From Scenedesmus sp. ARA3 (Eukaryota; Chlorophyta; Chlorophyceae; Sphaeropleales; Scenedesmaceae): DNA of 64,000 nt. Below the pieces are notes generated by a model. It was not told where the DNA came from. It did no database searches and saw only the letters and a list, made by a program, of their open reading frames with translations. Positions 10,240 to 22,590 of the stretch are shown piece after piece. The position numbers were made by a program, and so were the translations under genes. The stretch lies in the NCBI GenBank assembly GCA_004335835.1, contig RWJK01001237.1:25360-89359 (forward strand), in the 5' to 3' direction. Numbering within the stretch: the stretch's first letter is position 1; each line of letters begins with the position of its first letter.

Positions 10240-13200
10240 TCAGTGCTGCTGCACTGAGGACTCCCAGCTCGCCCGGCTGTGCGACAGCGCATGCTGGCTG
10301 TCAGCCACGCTCAGGCTGGACACAAAGCTGGGCAGCTGCAGGTCAGACAGCGCAGACACGCTCAGCAGCTGGCTGGCGCCAACATCCACGCTGCTCGGCA
10401 CTGCACTGACGCCCTGCGCTGCCGCCATCGCTGCTGCTGCTATGCCACTGCTGCCTGCAGCCCCCTTGCTGCCTGCGGAGAAGCTGTTGCCTGCACTAGC
10501 TGCTGCCGAGGCGCCATCACCCGCTTGCAGCTGCTTCTGCTGACTCAGGCTGCCTGCTGCAAACTGTGTGCTGTGGGTGGGGCTGCCATTCCTGCTGCTG
10601 GTGTTGCTCCCCGCTTCTGCTGCTGGTCCTGCTGCTGCTGCCGGCGCCAGCCCTGCTGCAGCCATGCCTGCCGCAGACAGACGGATGGCTGGCAGGTGGT
10701 GGTGGCCGCCTGACTTGGACAGCGGGTTGCTCCACAGCGTGCTGTTGCTGTTGGCGCTGAGCGCGACAGGGCTGACGCTCCTTGGGGGCGAGCTCAAAGA
10801 GCCTGCATCACATCAGCGACAGCAGCAGCAGCAGCAGCAACATTAGTAAAACGCTTATTGCGGCCAGGCTGGTGGAGCAGCAACTGCCTAGTACTGAGAC
10901 TATGCGTGCTGTGTCAGCAAAACGATTGAGCCCAACCACATTAAATTCAGCAAAAGCTGGGCATACAATGCTCACTTGACAGATCAACTGCAGCACAACA
11001 GCCAATAGAGCGCAGACACGCTGCACACGCACCGTTCAGCTCAGCTGCACCGCTGCTGATGCCGGCTGCCGCCTCCGGCGCAAGCAGGAAAAAGTCGTGC
11101 GGGCGTGGCGTCTGCGAGGACTGCGGCCGCAGCTGCGCGAGCTCCGCAGACATGTCCCCTGCTGCTGCGCGCTCCTTCTGCCGCCCAACACACAGCGCCC
11201 GCTGCCCGGCCTCCTCCTCTTGGCTCTGAGACGGCTCCTCCTTTGTCACACGGCCCCCTGCCAGTGACGCACCTGTCTGCGCACTCTGCTCCTGCTGCTG
11301 CTTGGGCCCACTCTGCGTCCCGGCCCGCGACAGTTGCTGCTGCGGCTTCCGTGCACCGAACAGGCTGCTGATCAGGCAAGCGATGCTGCTGGCATCGCCT
11401 TTGCCACCCTTCTTGCTGGTGCTGAGCCCACCTACACTGCTGCAGTGCTCCAGCCGGCTGGGGAAGCCCCCGTCAGAGCACGCAGGCGAAGCGCTGCGGC
11501 CCTCGCTGCCACCTAGCTGCTGCTGCTGCTGCTGCTCGTTGTGGAACTGCACCATCTTGGCTATCTCAGGACTGCTGGATGCGTGCCGCAGCTTGCTCTT
11601 GCTCTTGCTGTTGCCGGGCGTGCCCTCGCCAGGGCAGCTGTGGCCGGCTCCTCCCAGCAGCGCTGACTTGAGCAGACGCGCGCGCAGCTGGCTGCGTGGC
11701 GTGGAGTTGCCGCTGCTGCTGTTGCTGATGAGGCTCTCCAGGGAGTCGAAGGAGGAGCTGGCGGACTGCCCGTGGCTCTTGCGCAGGCCTTGCTCGCGGC
11801 TGGCCTGCATCAGTTGGCTGCGCAAGCATTGAAGCATGATACAACAGCAGCGTTAGTTGAGCCCCATACGCCACTGTAAGCTGGGTGCAGACATTACAGT
11901 AGTCACTGGCAGTGGCTGCTGGATAACGTTCAAGCAGCAAGCTTGAATAGCATTCGCAGCACTGCTGCTGTCCGGTATGTCTGTTCGACTGCCAAGCAGC
12001 TGAGCAATAAGCATGGTGCCCAAGCAGCCGCTGGAACGCACCTGTAGCCTGTGTCATCCACTGTCAGGTACTGCAGGAAGGCAGCAGTTGCCTCCAGCGC
12101 CTCAGGGCACGCCAGCGCCATAGGCCCCAGCAGCCAGCCAGCCATCAGCCGGTACAGCGCCTGCATCGCGCCATCAACCTCACCGTCCACAACTCCCTGC
12201 TGGGGCGGCTGCATAAGCCCCAGCACCGACCCCTGCCGCTGCTGCTGCTGCTGCTGCCCTGCGCCTGCACCAGCTGCCCCACTGCCGCTCATGCTGTGGA
12301 TGCCCATCGCAGAAGCCGTTGCAAGCATGTCTTCGGTCCTCGCTGTGCTGCTGCCGGTGCCCTCATCGCCGGGCTCCTGCTGCTGCCAGCCGCCGCTGCC
12401 GAGCATCCAAGAGTGCAGCCGCGAGTCATCCACGCTGGCGTACCGCACATGCCGCAGCACCGCAGCCAGCACCAGCAGCAGATCCTGCTCATGCCCGTGC
12501 ATGGCGCATGCCACTGCCCTTGCAGCTGCTCTATGCATCAGCACACTGTCCTCATCCATGCCAGGCTGGCCATCCAAGCTGCTCTCCCGGCTGCCGCGGC
12601 GGCTGCCGCTGCCACCACCCGACTTGGAGTGGCGCTGGTCGCCCTTCAGTTTCAGCTTCGCCACCTTCAGCCGCCCGCCGCTGCGCTGCCTGCCTGCCGG
12701 CTCGTGCGGCTGCGGCGACTTCTGCAGGTCCCTGGAGGCTGCTGCAGCTGCTGCCGCCGCCTGCGCTGCTGCTGACGCTGCCGCCTCCTTGAGCAGTGAC
12801 TCAGCCTCCTCCACCAGCAGGCCTAGCGTGGCCTCACTCAGGGACTCACTCACAAAGCCAGCAAACCAGTCTGCCAGCACTACCACAGCCACGGCTGCAC
12901 TCGCGCTCTCCAACGGGGAATAGTCGCCGCCGTTGAGCGCAAGCTTGACTGCCTGCAGCTGTGAGCACATGGCATGGCCATCAGTGAAGCCCATGGCCTG
13001 CAGCCGAGGGCAGCGCGCCCACTGCTGCTCAAGCTCCTCAGGGTAGCGCCCCTTGTACACAAGCGCGGTCAGCAGCCCAGCAGCAAAGCTGGGGGCGCAG
13101 CAGCCTGCGAGGCAGCTGCCGAGGTGGCCGTCGCTGCCGGTGCCGCCGCCGCTGCTGCTGGCACGTGTGCTGGCGCCGCTGTTGCCGGGGCTGGTGCCAG

Positions 13201-16200
13201 GAGCGCCCAGGTGGATGCCTCCCGGCAGCAATGATGCACCAGGCGTGGCTGCTGCTGCTGCTGCTGAGCTGCCAGTTGTACTGCTGAACACGTTCAGGCC
13301 TGACAGGACTGCAGCAGCTGCTGCTGCATGACTATTGCCCGAGTTTTGGTGCCTCAGGGACTTGCTTGACAGGGACTTGATTGGTGTGCTGGGCTGGCTG
13401 CTGCTGCTGCCCACACCACCCCCAACAGGCCCAGGATTGATGGTGAGGTTGGGCGTCAAAGACAGCAGGTCTGCAGCTGCACTGTTGCTGCGCGTGTGGC
13501 AACGCCGCAGCAGGCCACTCTTGGAACTGCCTGCTGCAGAAGCTGATGCTCCAGGGGCCGAGGAGTCCCAGTGCTCTGGCACTGCATTGTATGCTGCAGC
13601 TGCCTGTGTCAGCGCCTTGGCGGCTGCCTTCAGCAACTGCAGCATGAACACCAAACCGCAGGCAGGAAAGCAGCATAGACGGTAAGCAAGCATCATCAGC
13701 TTTGGTCACAGTCACATCAGCAGAATTTGCGCAAATTCGGCCGGCAGTGCAGCGCATGCTAGGCTGCCATCCTGCTGACTAGCACACACCAGAGCTCAAG
13801 ATCCTGAGTTAGTCTGCAACTCAACTTAGCAGGCCAACCCAGCTGCGGCAGTCTCGTGTGTTCGCACCTTGTGCAGGCGCAGCGACTGGCGGCGCTCCAT
13901 GCCGTGCAGCAGGCGCTTCTGGCGGTTGAGCGCCTCCAGGTAGCTCCTGGGCGCGTCAGGCAGCCAGCCCTCTGCACTGTAGTTGCTGGGCTCGATGTGG
14001 AAGGTGTCGTTCCAGGCCTGCATGCACAGCGCGCCACAGTGGCAATGACATCAACCATGGTGTGCATGTCACTGCCCACTTGCCAGCAACCGCATGCCAG
14101 TGTGCCCTGCAGGCCCAAGCTCGAGCGACAGTACCAGTGCCGTACCTTGGTGTGCAGGCCAAGATCCTTCTCATTCGGCAGGCGGTCCAGCTGCTGCTCT
14201 ACAGATGGCCGCACGGGTGCTTGCAACTGCACAATCATCACACAAAAACCGGGACACAGCAGCAACAGGCCGTCAGTGGGTGAGTTTGAAGCAGCTAAGC
14301 AAGCACAATCTTCCTGGGCTGTGTTGAGCAAGGGTGAGCTGCATCAGCAACCGCAAGCAGCTACAACATACACTGCTGCTGCCAGCCAAGCTGCAGGATT
14401 GCACCATCCACTTGCAGGAACAGGCAGCTGATGCAAAGCCGCACGACGCACCCTCTTGCAGCTTGCTGCCGAGCGGATGATGGTCAGGCCGTCGCCGTAC
14501 ACCTCAGTCACCGCTGTCTCAGTGCTGATCACATGCACCGGCTTGTCAGTCTCCTCCTTGATGGCCTTCAGGTTGCACATCAGCTTCATGCTCGCGCCGC
14601 CGCCGCTGAGCCGCTTCGCATGCACCACGCTGACGCCATCGCTGCCCTGCAGGTTCAGCGCTGCATTCGCCGCAGCCTCGGCAGTGGAGGGCAGCGACGC
14701 CGCCTCAGCTGCCGACATCGGCTCGTACGATGCGCACGCCCAGTCGTCGCCCAAAGCCGTAGCGGCACCCTCAGCAGTCGGCGCCAGGCCGGTGCTGCCG
14801 TCAGCTGCTGCTGCCGCAATGCCGCAGCCGCTCACGCTGCTGAGCGCCTCCTTGGCGTCTGCCAGCGGGTCGCTGCTGGCCTGGCGCGCACCCGACATGT
14901 TCCTGCTGAGCCGCCTGCAGACCTTGGTCAGGATGTAGCCCTCGTTGCCCAGGTTGAGCTTGTGCAGGTCGGCCACCTTGAACAGGCACCTGGCGCAGCA
15001 GGCGATGCAGTGCACAGAGGGCATGTCAGCGCTGGTAGCCACCCCGCTTCACTCTGCTTCTACTTCAGTGACTGCCGCTGTGTCAGCTGACAACACAGCA
15101 ACAGCTGTGCAGGTCTGCGGTGGACCTCTTGAAGATCAGCCACTGGCAGCCAGCCAGGAAGCCAGCCTCACCTGAGGTGGTGCATGTACTGCTCAAAGAT
15201 GGACACAAACATGACTTGGGCCTGCGTCTGCAGGCTGCCGGGCCGCGCCGCCCGCACCATCTCCACAGCCTGCGCTGCACTGGCAGCCTCGCCGCAGGCC
15301 ACCAGGAAGCAGGCGATGGTCAGCCCTGTGCGGCCCAGGCCAGCGTGGCAGTGCACGGCGATGCGCTTCCTCTCCACAGACACCGCGTAGTGCATGACCT
15401 GTGGCAGGACAGCCGCCCAGAAGCAGCAGCAAAAGCAGGGATCAGGAGGAGCGCAGCCGGCTACTGATGGACGTCCAGTGGCTTTGGTGCTGTTCGCCGC
15501 CCTGCATGTGGATTGACTGGCCACTGCTGCTGACAGTGAGGTAGTCAGAGCAGTCCTAACTTGTCTAATGTGACTCTGCTCGACGGTGCGTCACATGGAG
15601 ACCTTGCCACCATCGAGTTGCAGGACAACCTCCAGCACGCATCAGGCCACGCCTGCACCGCACCTGCACGATGTCCATCATCTTGTCCAGTGTTGGGACG
15701 CCCATGTCCCGCCAGCAGATGTTGTACACGCCGATGCGTTCCGCCATGAAGGTCTCTGGGATGTAGCTGAAGCCACTGGCAGCATAGTTGCCTGGGCCGC
15801 AGCCGTCATGCTCTCCCACCTGCAGGAGCAAGGATACCAACAGGCATCATGATTGCAGCTGCTAATGTTGAATAACTCTGTTGCCAATGCTGAACAGAAG
15901 TCACCAACTGCAACTGTGTTTGTTTGCAAGCCAGCAGCACAGTTGACAATGCCTATCAGGCACCTAGACGCCATCCGCTAGCTGCTGCCACCACTGTGCA
16001 TGCACTGGCACTGCTGCTGCTGCCAGCACTCGCTCCTGCACCGCCTAACCACGGCTGGCACGCACATGCTACACGCTATTCACAAGTTTATGCTATACAT
16101 GCAGCACCTAATATGTCCTGCGCCTGCTGCAGCTGCTGTTGCTGCACACCTCCTGCAGGTTGATGATCATGCCGATGTTCAGCTCCTTGAACTTGTTGAC

Positions 16201-16727
16201 CAGGTCAAACTTCACCACGTTGTCTTGCCATGGCCGTGCCATGGCAAGCACATGCAGCCCTACCCAGTTGCTGTGCAACCCAGGTACTGCGTTAGCATCT
16301 TTTTGACGTGCTGGGTCCTCGCGCGTACAGCCTCTGCCACCTTCACAGAGACACTGCACTGCCTCCTTCATCACATATGACACTGGCGCAGACAGCGTGT
16401 GGTCCTGCGTGTTGGTGGTTGCCACATGTTATGATTTGTTACAGATATACATATGCAGCTGCTTGCGTTGGGTGCATGCATACATGGCAGTCAAGCTGTT
16501 GCTTCAATGCATGTGTCAACAGTATGCATGCGCCATGCAAGTCAACTTGGCAGGCATACCAAAGCCAGCACTGACTGCTGCGCATAATGCAAGGCACGGT
16601 GACTCAAATCATGCGCACTCACTGGCGTCGCCCATGACTTGTTGCCCCGTTTCGAGCTGCTGCTGTCCTGACCCTTGGCCTGCCAGCTGCTGGCAGCAGC
16701 AGTACCACCACTCTGCGTGTTACCCAT
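10240..16727 (-). CDS. PTPDC1-like dual-specificity protein phosphatase with N-myristoylation-type start
   Basis: Ten minus-strand exons: 16727-16623, 16404-16150, 15819-15664, 15398-15172, 14989-14452, 14226-14146, 14017-13868, 13636-12042, 11817-11033 and 10802-10240. All are in phase and give 1484 aa. The catalytic half parallels animal PTPDC1: VLAMARPWQD, LNIGMIINLQEVGEHDGCG, GVYNICWRDMGVPTLDKMMD, and the CX5R loop HCHAGLGRTG with Cys189 and Arg195. It should hydrolyse phosphotyrosine/phosphothreonine; physiological substrates are unknown. The N terminus MGNTQS fits an N-myristoylation signal, suggesting membrane attachment. Residues about 430 onward form a long C-terminal region, partly helical (the 13636-12042 exon) and then Ser/Gly/Gln low complexity that may carry regulatory phosphosites. 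Family assignment of the catalytic part is strong; the function of the tail is unknown. Confidence 0.9.
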
Positions 16728-17744
16728 GTTGAGCTGCTCAAAGCGAGCCCTCTAATACCACTAATACATGCGAATGTAATGTTTGCCGCTAACAGCTCCA
16801 ACAAAGCACAGCTGCGAAGAAAACGCAGGCTGGTGATGTTGCTCCCAGCTGTCAAAGGGACACGTAAGTCTAATTCTTGTGGCAATGCAGACACCAGATA
16901 CGGATTCGCACAATCAAATTGTACAGGAGTCGCGACTACGTTGAGCAAGGTCAAAGCAAAGTCCTAGAGTTGAAATGCGTTGCAAGTTCTGCGGCGATCA
17001 TAAACCAAGCTCGGAACCTAGAGACATCGTAACCATTTGCTAGCAATATATCGAGCGTGGTGCTGTCCTGGCCCTCTTTATCCGGGATGCCAGCGCAGCA
17101 ACATGTCACCCGCTGTACCCTCGGCTTGCATGTAGTGCGTTCAATGCATGTACGTGTCCACCCTCCCCATGGCATTCATTTACCATAAAATCCAGCATAG
17201 CGGATCGGGCATAGACACGGCGCTGGAGCAGCAGGCTCCTCACTGACAGCCTACTGAACTGCTGAGTGACATGCATGCATGCATGCATGCAAACTCCATC
17301 AGCAGGCAGTGGGCATGGCACACAAAAGCAACAGTGGAACGAAGTTGCACAGCTTGCTTTGAAGTGCAGATGAGACTCAGGTGTGGAACACCAGCTGGTG
17401 CCAGGATTTGTTTCAAAAATGTCACTGCAAACAACCCTGCCCAAGGGCTCCGAATCAACAGGCCAACACGCCTGGCTACATGATGACCCAGCAGGTGCAC
17501 AATAATAGCATACGTCAGCCCGCCAAGTGATGCACGCCAAGGCACAGCCAGCAAGTGTATTCGACTGCAGAAACTACCATCTAAAGTGCACATGCACGGC
17601 ACCACAAAAGATGCACGCTGAACACACGCGACAAGCTTCGCAGCTTGCACCCCTAGTTACCAGCAACCTCCTTACAGCTGCTGCTGCTGCTGCTGCTGCT
17701 GATCTAGCACCAAACAACCAAGCTACCTGAGCGAAGCATCTGGT
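16728..17744. other. Intergenic region between two minus-strand genes
   Basis: The stretch contains the 5' flank of the phosphatase gene and the 3' flank of HRD1. A short (ATGC)n run lies at about 17270-17291 and a (CTG)8-like run at about 17677-17700, next to a TGTAA on the minus strand. No supportable gene or RNA was found. Confidence 0.5.
17672..17676 (-). terminator. Putative TGTAA poly(A) signal of HRD1 gene
   Basis: TTACA on the plus strand reads TGTAA on the minus strand, about 70 nt past the HRD1 stop codon at 17745. TGTAA is the usual chlorophyte nuclear poly(A) signal. Assigned by motif and distance only. Confidence 0.5.
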
Positions 17745-20700
17745 TCACGCAGAGCCCTCGGCCTGCTCCATACTGTCAAAGCGCATCAGCCGCTTGCGCC
17801 GAAGCTCGTCAGCATCATCGCCGCCTGCTGCCCCATTGCCTGCTGCAGCAGCGCTGCTGCTGCTCCTGACCATATCCTCAGCAACTGCTTGCGAGCCAGC
17901 AGCCACGTCTGCAGCCGTTGCAGCAGCATCTGCCTGCACCCGCGTCGTGCTATTGCTGCTGGATGCAGCTGCTGATTCAGCAGCGCTGGTTTGCCCCTCC
18001 TGCACGGCAGCTGCAGGCGCAGCTGCTGCACTGCTGCTCGCTTGGCCAACATTACCAGCAGCACCATTGCCAACAGCTGCTGGCGCAGCAATGGCGCTGG
18101 ACGCCCCAGGCACTGCCGCCGGTGCAGGCGCTGCTGCTGCTGCTGCTGGCGCCTGGCTTTGCGCTTGCGCTTGCTGCTGCTGCTGCGCGCCCTCACTGCG
18201 GATGCGTGCCAGCTGCGACTGCAGGTAATCCAGCTGCCGCTGCAGCATCTGCTGCGTAGCCTCAAAGGACGCCTGCATGACCTCCGGCGGCGCAGCGCCA
18301 CCCATGACTGCCGCCGCTGCTGCTGCCGCCGCCGCATTTGCCGCCGCCGCTGCTGCCATCTGCTCGCCAGGCGTGCCGCCGCCGGCAGCAGCCGGCAGCA
18401 TTGCTGGCGGCATCATCGCTAGCCCTGGCACCATCGGCGGCATGTACATGGCCGCTGCTGCTGCTGCCATGGCTGCTGCTGCCGCTGCCGCATGCTGGTG
18501 CTCAGGTGCAGCACCAGCCGCCATCTGCTGCATCAGTGAGGGCACTGGAGCCGAGATGGCGGGGATCATTGCAGGAACCATTGGCACCATGCTGGCTGCT
18601 GCCATTGCGTGCGCTTGCGCCTGTGCCTGATCCAGTGCCGACTGCTGGCCAGCATACTGCAGCGGTGCATTGCTGAATGCAGCCATGGAGGTGACGGGGT
18701 ACCACTGCGGCATCTGCCACACTAGGCCAGCAGGCACCCCTCCTGCATTCTGCAGGTAGAACCCAGGCACCCCGCCTGCTGCTGCTGCAGCTGCTGCCGC
18801 ATCGCCAGCAGCTGCTGGCGCGCCTCCCCCGCTGCTGCTGCTGGAGGCCCCCGAGTCACCCCTGCTGCGACTGCGGCTGCCACCCCCTGCCGAGCCCCTG
18901 TGGCTTGATGACCTGCCAGCACCCGCAGCTGCTGCCCTTGGCGCTGCTGCTGCTGCTGCTGGCGCTGGGGCACCTGGTGCAACTGCTGCTGGTGCACCAC
19001 CCCTTGCAGCAGCATCGCCTGCTGCACCAGCGCCAGCTGCAGCTGGTGCAACCGCTGCATCGCCAGCAGCTGCGGCAGCTGCGTCCTGCTGCCTGGCTGC
19101 TGCCGCCGCTGCCACTGACTCTGGCGGTGGCCGGAACACAGATGTGCGGCATGTGGGGCAGTTCTGCTGGCGCTCCAGCCATGACCTGCATTTGACACAG
19201 CACATAGCAGACGGCAGGTGGGCGGCAGTGCAGCACAGTCAGCCATGCTGCTTATCATGTGTGCCAGCAACAGCTATCTCAAACGTATGGGCGGCGAAAC
19301 ATGCTAATGATCATGTGTGCACAACAACAAGCAGAGCAGAGTGGCGAGGGCAACACAAGCCCCACACAGCCGCAGCGCCAAAGCCACCTTGCACATGCAC
19401 ACAGGCTGCCGCGGCCGCCACCGCCCGCACCTGAGGCAGTGCAGGTGAAACACGTGCCCGCAGTGCAGCTTCTTGTTAAGCCCTGCCGCCACCATCTCCT
19501 CCCTGCAGATGATGCAGATGCCGTCGCAGCGAGCCAGGTCCTCCGGGGTGGCGTCGGGGAACCTGTCCATGCGCGCGGTGACCTGGCGGAAGCGCAGGAA
19601 GTCGGTGATGCGGTTGCGGAAGTTGCGGAACGTCATGTACAGGTCGCGGATCTGCGGCGGCAGAGAGCAGCAGCAGCAGCGGGCAACGCAGCGCAACACA
19701 CGAGTGAGAAGTCGAGTGAGAAGATTGTGTGGGCCCATGCACCACCGCCTATGGCAGCAGGTGCTGCTTCAGCAGAAATATAGGCCTATATTGCTGCTGC
19801 TGCCAGTGCTGTGCAGGCTACGAGTTTCACAGAAAGTGTGGAACAGGAAGCACTGCAGCCGTTAACCACCGTCTGCATGCAGCATTCCTGCAAGACGCTG
19901 CGGACTGCAACACGACACCAACACAGCTACCTGAGGTGCCTCGCTGTTATGGCTGCGTCCCACAGCACACCATTGATTGCTACATTGGTGCCCCACTGCA
20001 GCTGCTGCTGTTCCACTGCAACTGCTAGTGCAACTACTACTGCAACACCTATTGTCCTGGTGCAGCTACCACTGCTTGCCAACCTGGTTGCCAACCACTC
20101 ACCAGGTGCAGCGGCAGCCCGTAGTTGGTGAAGACGATCACGAAGAAGATGCAGTACACAAACAGGTGCAGCATATCCGTGAGCAGCTCCAAGTAGAACA
20201 CATACGTGCCCTTGCCGTCCCAACGGCCCTCCATAGCCGCATCCAGCATGCTGAGAATGTACTTGAGGAAAGTTGCCGCTGCTGCTGAGGCCAGGATGAT
20301 GTATTCAAAGGCAAAGAGCAGCTGCACTGAGTGGCCTTTTTGGGCCAGCGTGGCGGCGATGGTGTCGTGCAGGAAGCAGATGTCCAGGCTCTGCACGGGA
20401 CAGGTGCAGAAAATGAGTGGCAGACACGAGGATACCATGTGCTTCAGCATGTGACACACAAACATTTGATCGGATACATGGGACGACAGGTGAGGACAGA
20501 CAACATGGCTGCTGCCCGGGGTAATGTCGGCAAAGGAGGCACATGACGTGCATGCACACACGATGACCAAGCTTGTGAGGCCTTGCTGCCTGAAGCCGTT
20601 GCATCATCGCAGCTGGCCTCACCAAGCAGAAGCACACACCACACACCAGCAGAGAGGTGCACCAATTGTAATGGCTTCAGCGCTCATTTGCACCACTACA

Positions 20701-22072
20701 CCACATTAACACCCCACCCACCCCACCAACTTCACGACCCCACCGCCTCACCAGCAGCACCACCAGGAAGGACACGATGCGTGTGTGCGCCAGGCGGCTG
20801 ACGCTGGGCGTGACCTCTATGTAGTCGACCCTGTCCTGCACCAGCCAGTGGAACACCTGTACAAAGCAAGACAGCCGGGCGCAAAAAAACATAACAGTTA
20901 CACACATGACAGCACTAGCGTCGGTTGACCGCAGTGACTGCCCAGACGCGCGCACTATCAGCAACACCAGCAATCGCAACACCAGCAGCGGGCGCAGGTG
21001 GCACAGTATGAGCCAAGCTGACATGCCAGCATGACAGCACGGGCACCACAATGCCGCCTGCCTTGGCACAAAGTACAACTCCCTGCCACAATATAAAAGT
21101 GCTCCCACCTTCACGAATGTGAGCAGCGTGAACATGCCCACGAAGCTCAGGTTGAACTCCTCGCGAAAGATGGTCAGCGCCAGGCACGTCTCCATGATGG
21201 CGCTGCTCAGCTTCTCCTTCACGCGCTCCAGCTCGATCTCGCGCAGGCTGCCCAGGAACACCTGCAACGGGCAGGAAAGTGCACATGCAGGTGATCCAGC
21301 CTGTTATTTCGGTGCAAAACACGTGACATGATCGTGCAACAGGCTGTGCATTGATCATGCAGGATCTGTGCAGGCCGCCCACCAGCACAAGTGCATCAGT
21401 TGCTGTGCGTGTCCCACACATCATAAGCTAGGCAGGTGGGCATGTGCGCTGCTGGGACAGCGTTAGGTATTTCCGTCTTCTGCTGGGTCCTCGCTCGCAG
21501 CTGACACTTGCAGGAACACTGCGTAACCACCACACATCCCTGCTGCTGCTGCTGCTGCTGCAGTTGCCGCGCTGCATTGCTGCTGTTTGGGGGGTGAAGC
21601 CTGCTGCCCTGTACTTGGCCATGCAGCTGCTGCACACCTTGATGACGAGGTTGTACATGCACAGCGCCACTGCAAAGGACAGGTTGCCCACTGCTGCAAC
21701 CGCCAACTTGGAGGTTGACAGGTACATCGCGGCGGGGAAGAACCTGCCAGGACACGGCAGTGCAGCAACAATGTCGGCACACGTTCATTGTGCTGCTGCA
21801 AATCGAGGGTTCTGAAAGGATAACATGGCATGCCAGTGGGCCTTCGCGCCAGGTGGACAGCGCACCACCCCAGCAGCAGCACACGCCTCAGGAACAGCAG
21901 AGACCAGCAACAGTTCAGCAGAGCAAGGACAGCCATCAACCCAGCTGCAATCCATCATTCTAATGGATTCTGGTCCAAAACAAACTCACTGGATACGTGT
22001 GGCGAAGGCATGATAGAAGACAGCTGCTGCCGCTGTGAGGGACAGCAGGAGGTACTTGCGGAGGCTGATCAT
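17745..22072 (-). CDS. HRD1: HRD1/SYVN1-type ER membrane RING E3 ubiquitin ligase
   Basis: Seven minus-strand exons: 22072-21990, 21743-21638, 21261-21109, 20856-20752, 20390-20103, 19651-19431 and 19185-17745, encoding 798 aa in frame. The start MISLRKYLLLSLTAAAAVFY opens a multi-pass membrane region (to about residue 245), with family blocks VKEKLSSAIMETCLALTIFR, FHWLVQDRVDYIEVTPSVS and KGHSVQLLFAFEYIILA. The RING-H2 follows with every zinc ligand present: Cys291, Cys294, Cys309, His311, His314, Cys317, Cys328 and Cys331 (CIIC, HCGHVFH, NCPTC). HRD1 retrotranslocates and ubiquitinates misfolded ER proteins (ERAD). The cytosolic tail after the RING, about residues 335-798, is almost entirely Ala/Gln/Pro/Gly low complexity with Met-rich stretches and lacks obvious known motifs. 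Identification is very secure. Confidence 0.95.
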
Positions 22073-22590
22073 GGTGCTGCCTCAGAACGCCTGTTCCGTT
22101 TCCAGCAGACACCGAGACTAGATGCACGTTCGCCGACAGAACAGCAAAGAGCTCTTCAGGCCAAAGAGAACCAAAGGCAGTTAGAGGCCCGATGGCCCCT
22201 AGCCCCGCACGGTGTCCTGCAAAGCCTTGAAATGAACACAGTGCAGAGCCACTAAGCCAAGTGCATTCTTGAGAAGCTGCAATGCGTGATCAACCTGGGC
22301 ACCAGCGAGAATGAGCTAGGCACTCAAACTCCTTTGTCACAAACAAGCCTTCTATTCCTCACGCCCAATTCGGACATCAAGTTTATTGGATGCAGCCTTG
22401 ATTAGTGAAGCTCAGCTGTTCTCCTGCTGGTGCAGAGGTCCAGAGTTGGAAGTGCTGTCGTCTTCGTGCTCTGTACGTCGCTGTTTACCGCACATTTGTT
22501 TGGATCTGCATTTCGGCTTCTTCACAAGGGCATCTCTGGTTCTCATGCCAAGCACCGATAGTATGGGTCCTTGAGATTTGCCATCAAGAT
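22073..22590. other. Divergent intergenic region (HRD1 / sigma factor promoters)
   Basis: About 0.5 kb lies between divergently transcribed HRD1 (start 22072) and the sigma factor (start 22591), so both promoters must be here or in overlapping UTRs. The plus-strand frame of the sigma factor is open upstream to 22405, which has an alternative in-frame ATG. No clear TATA box was seen. Confidence 0.5.
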
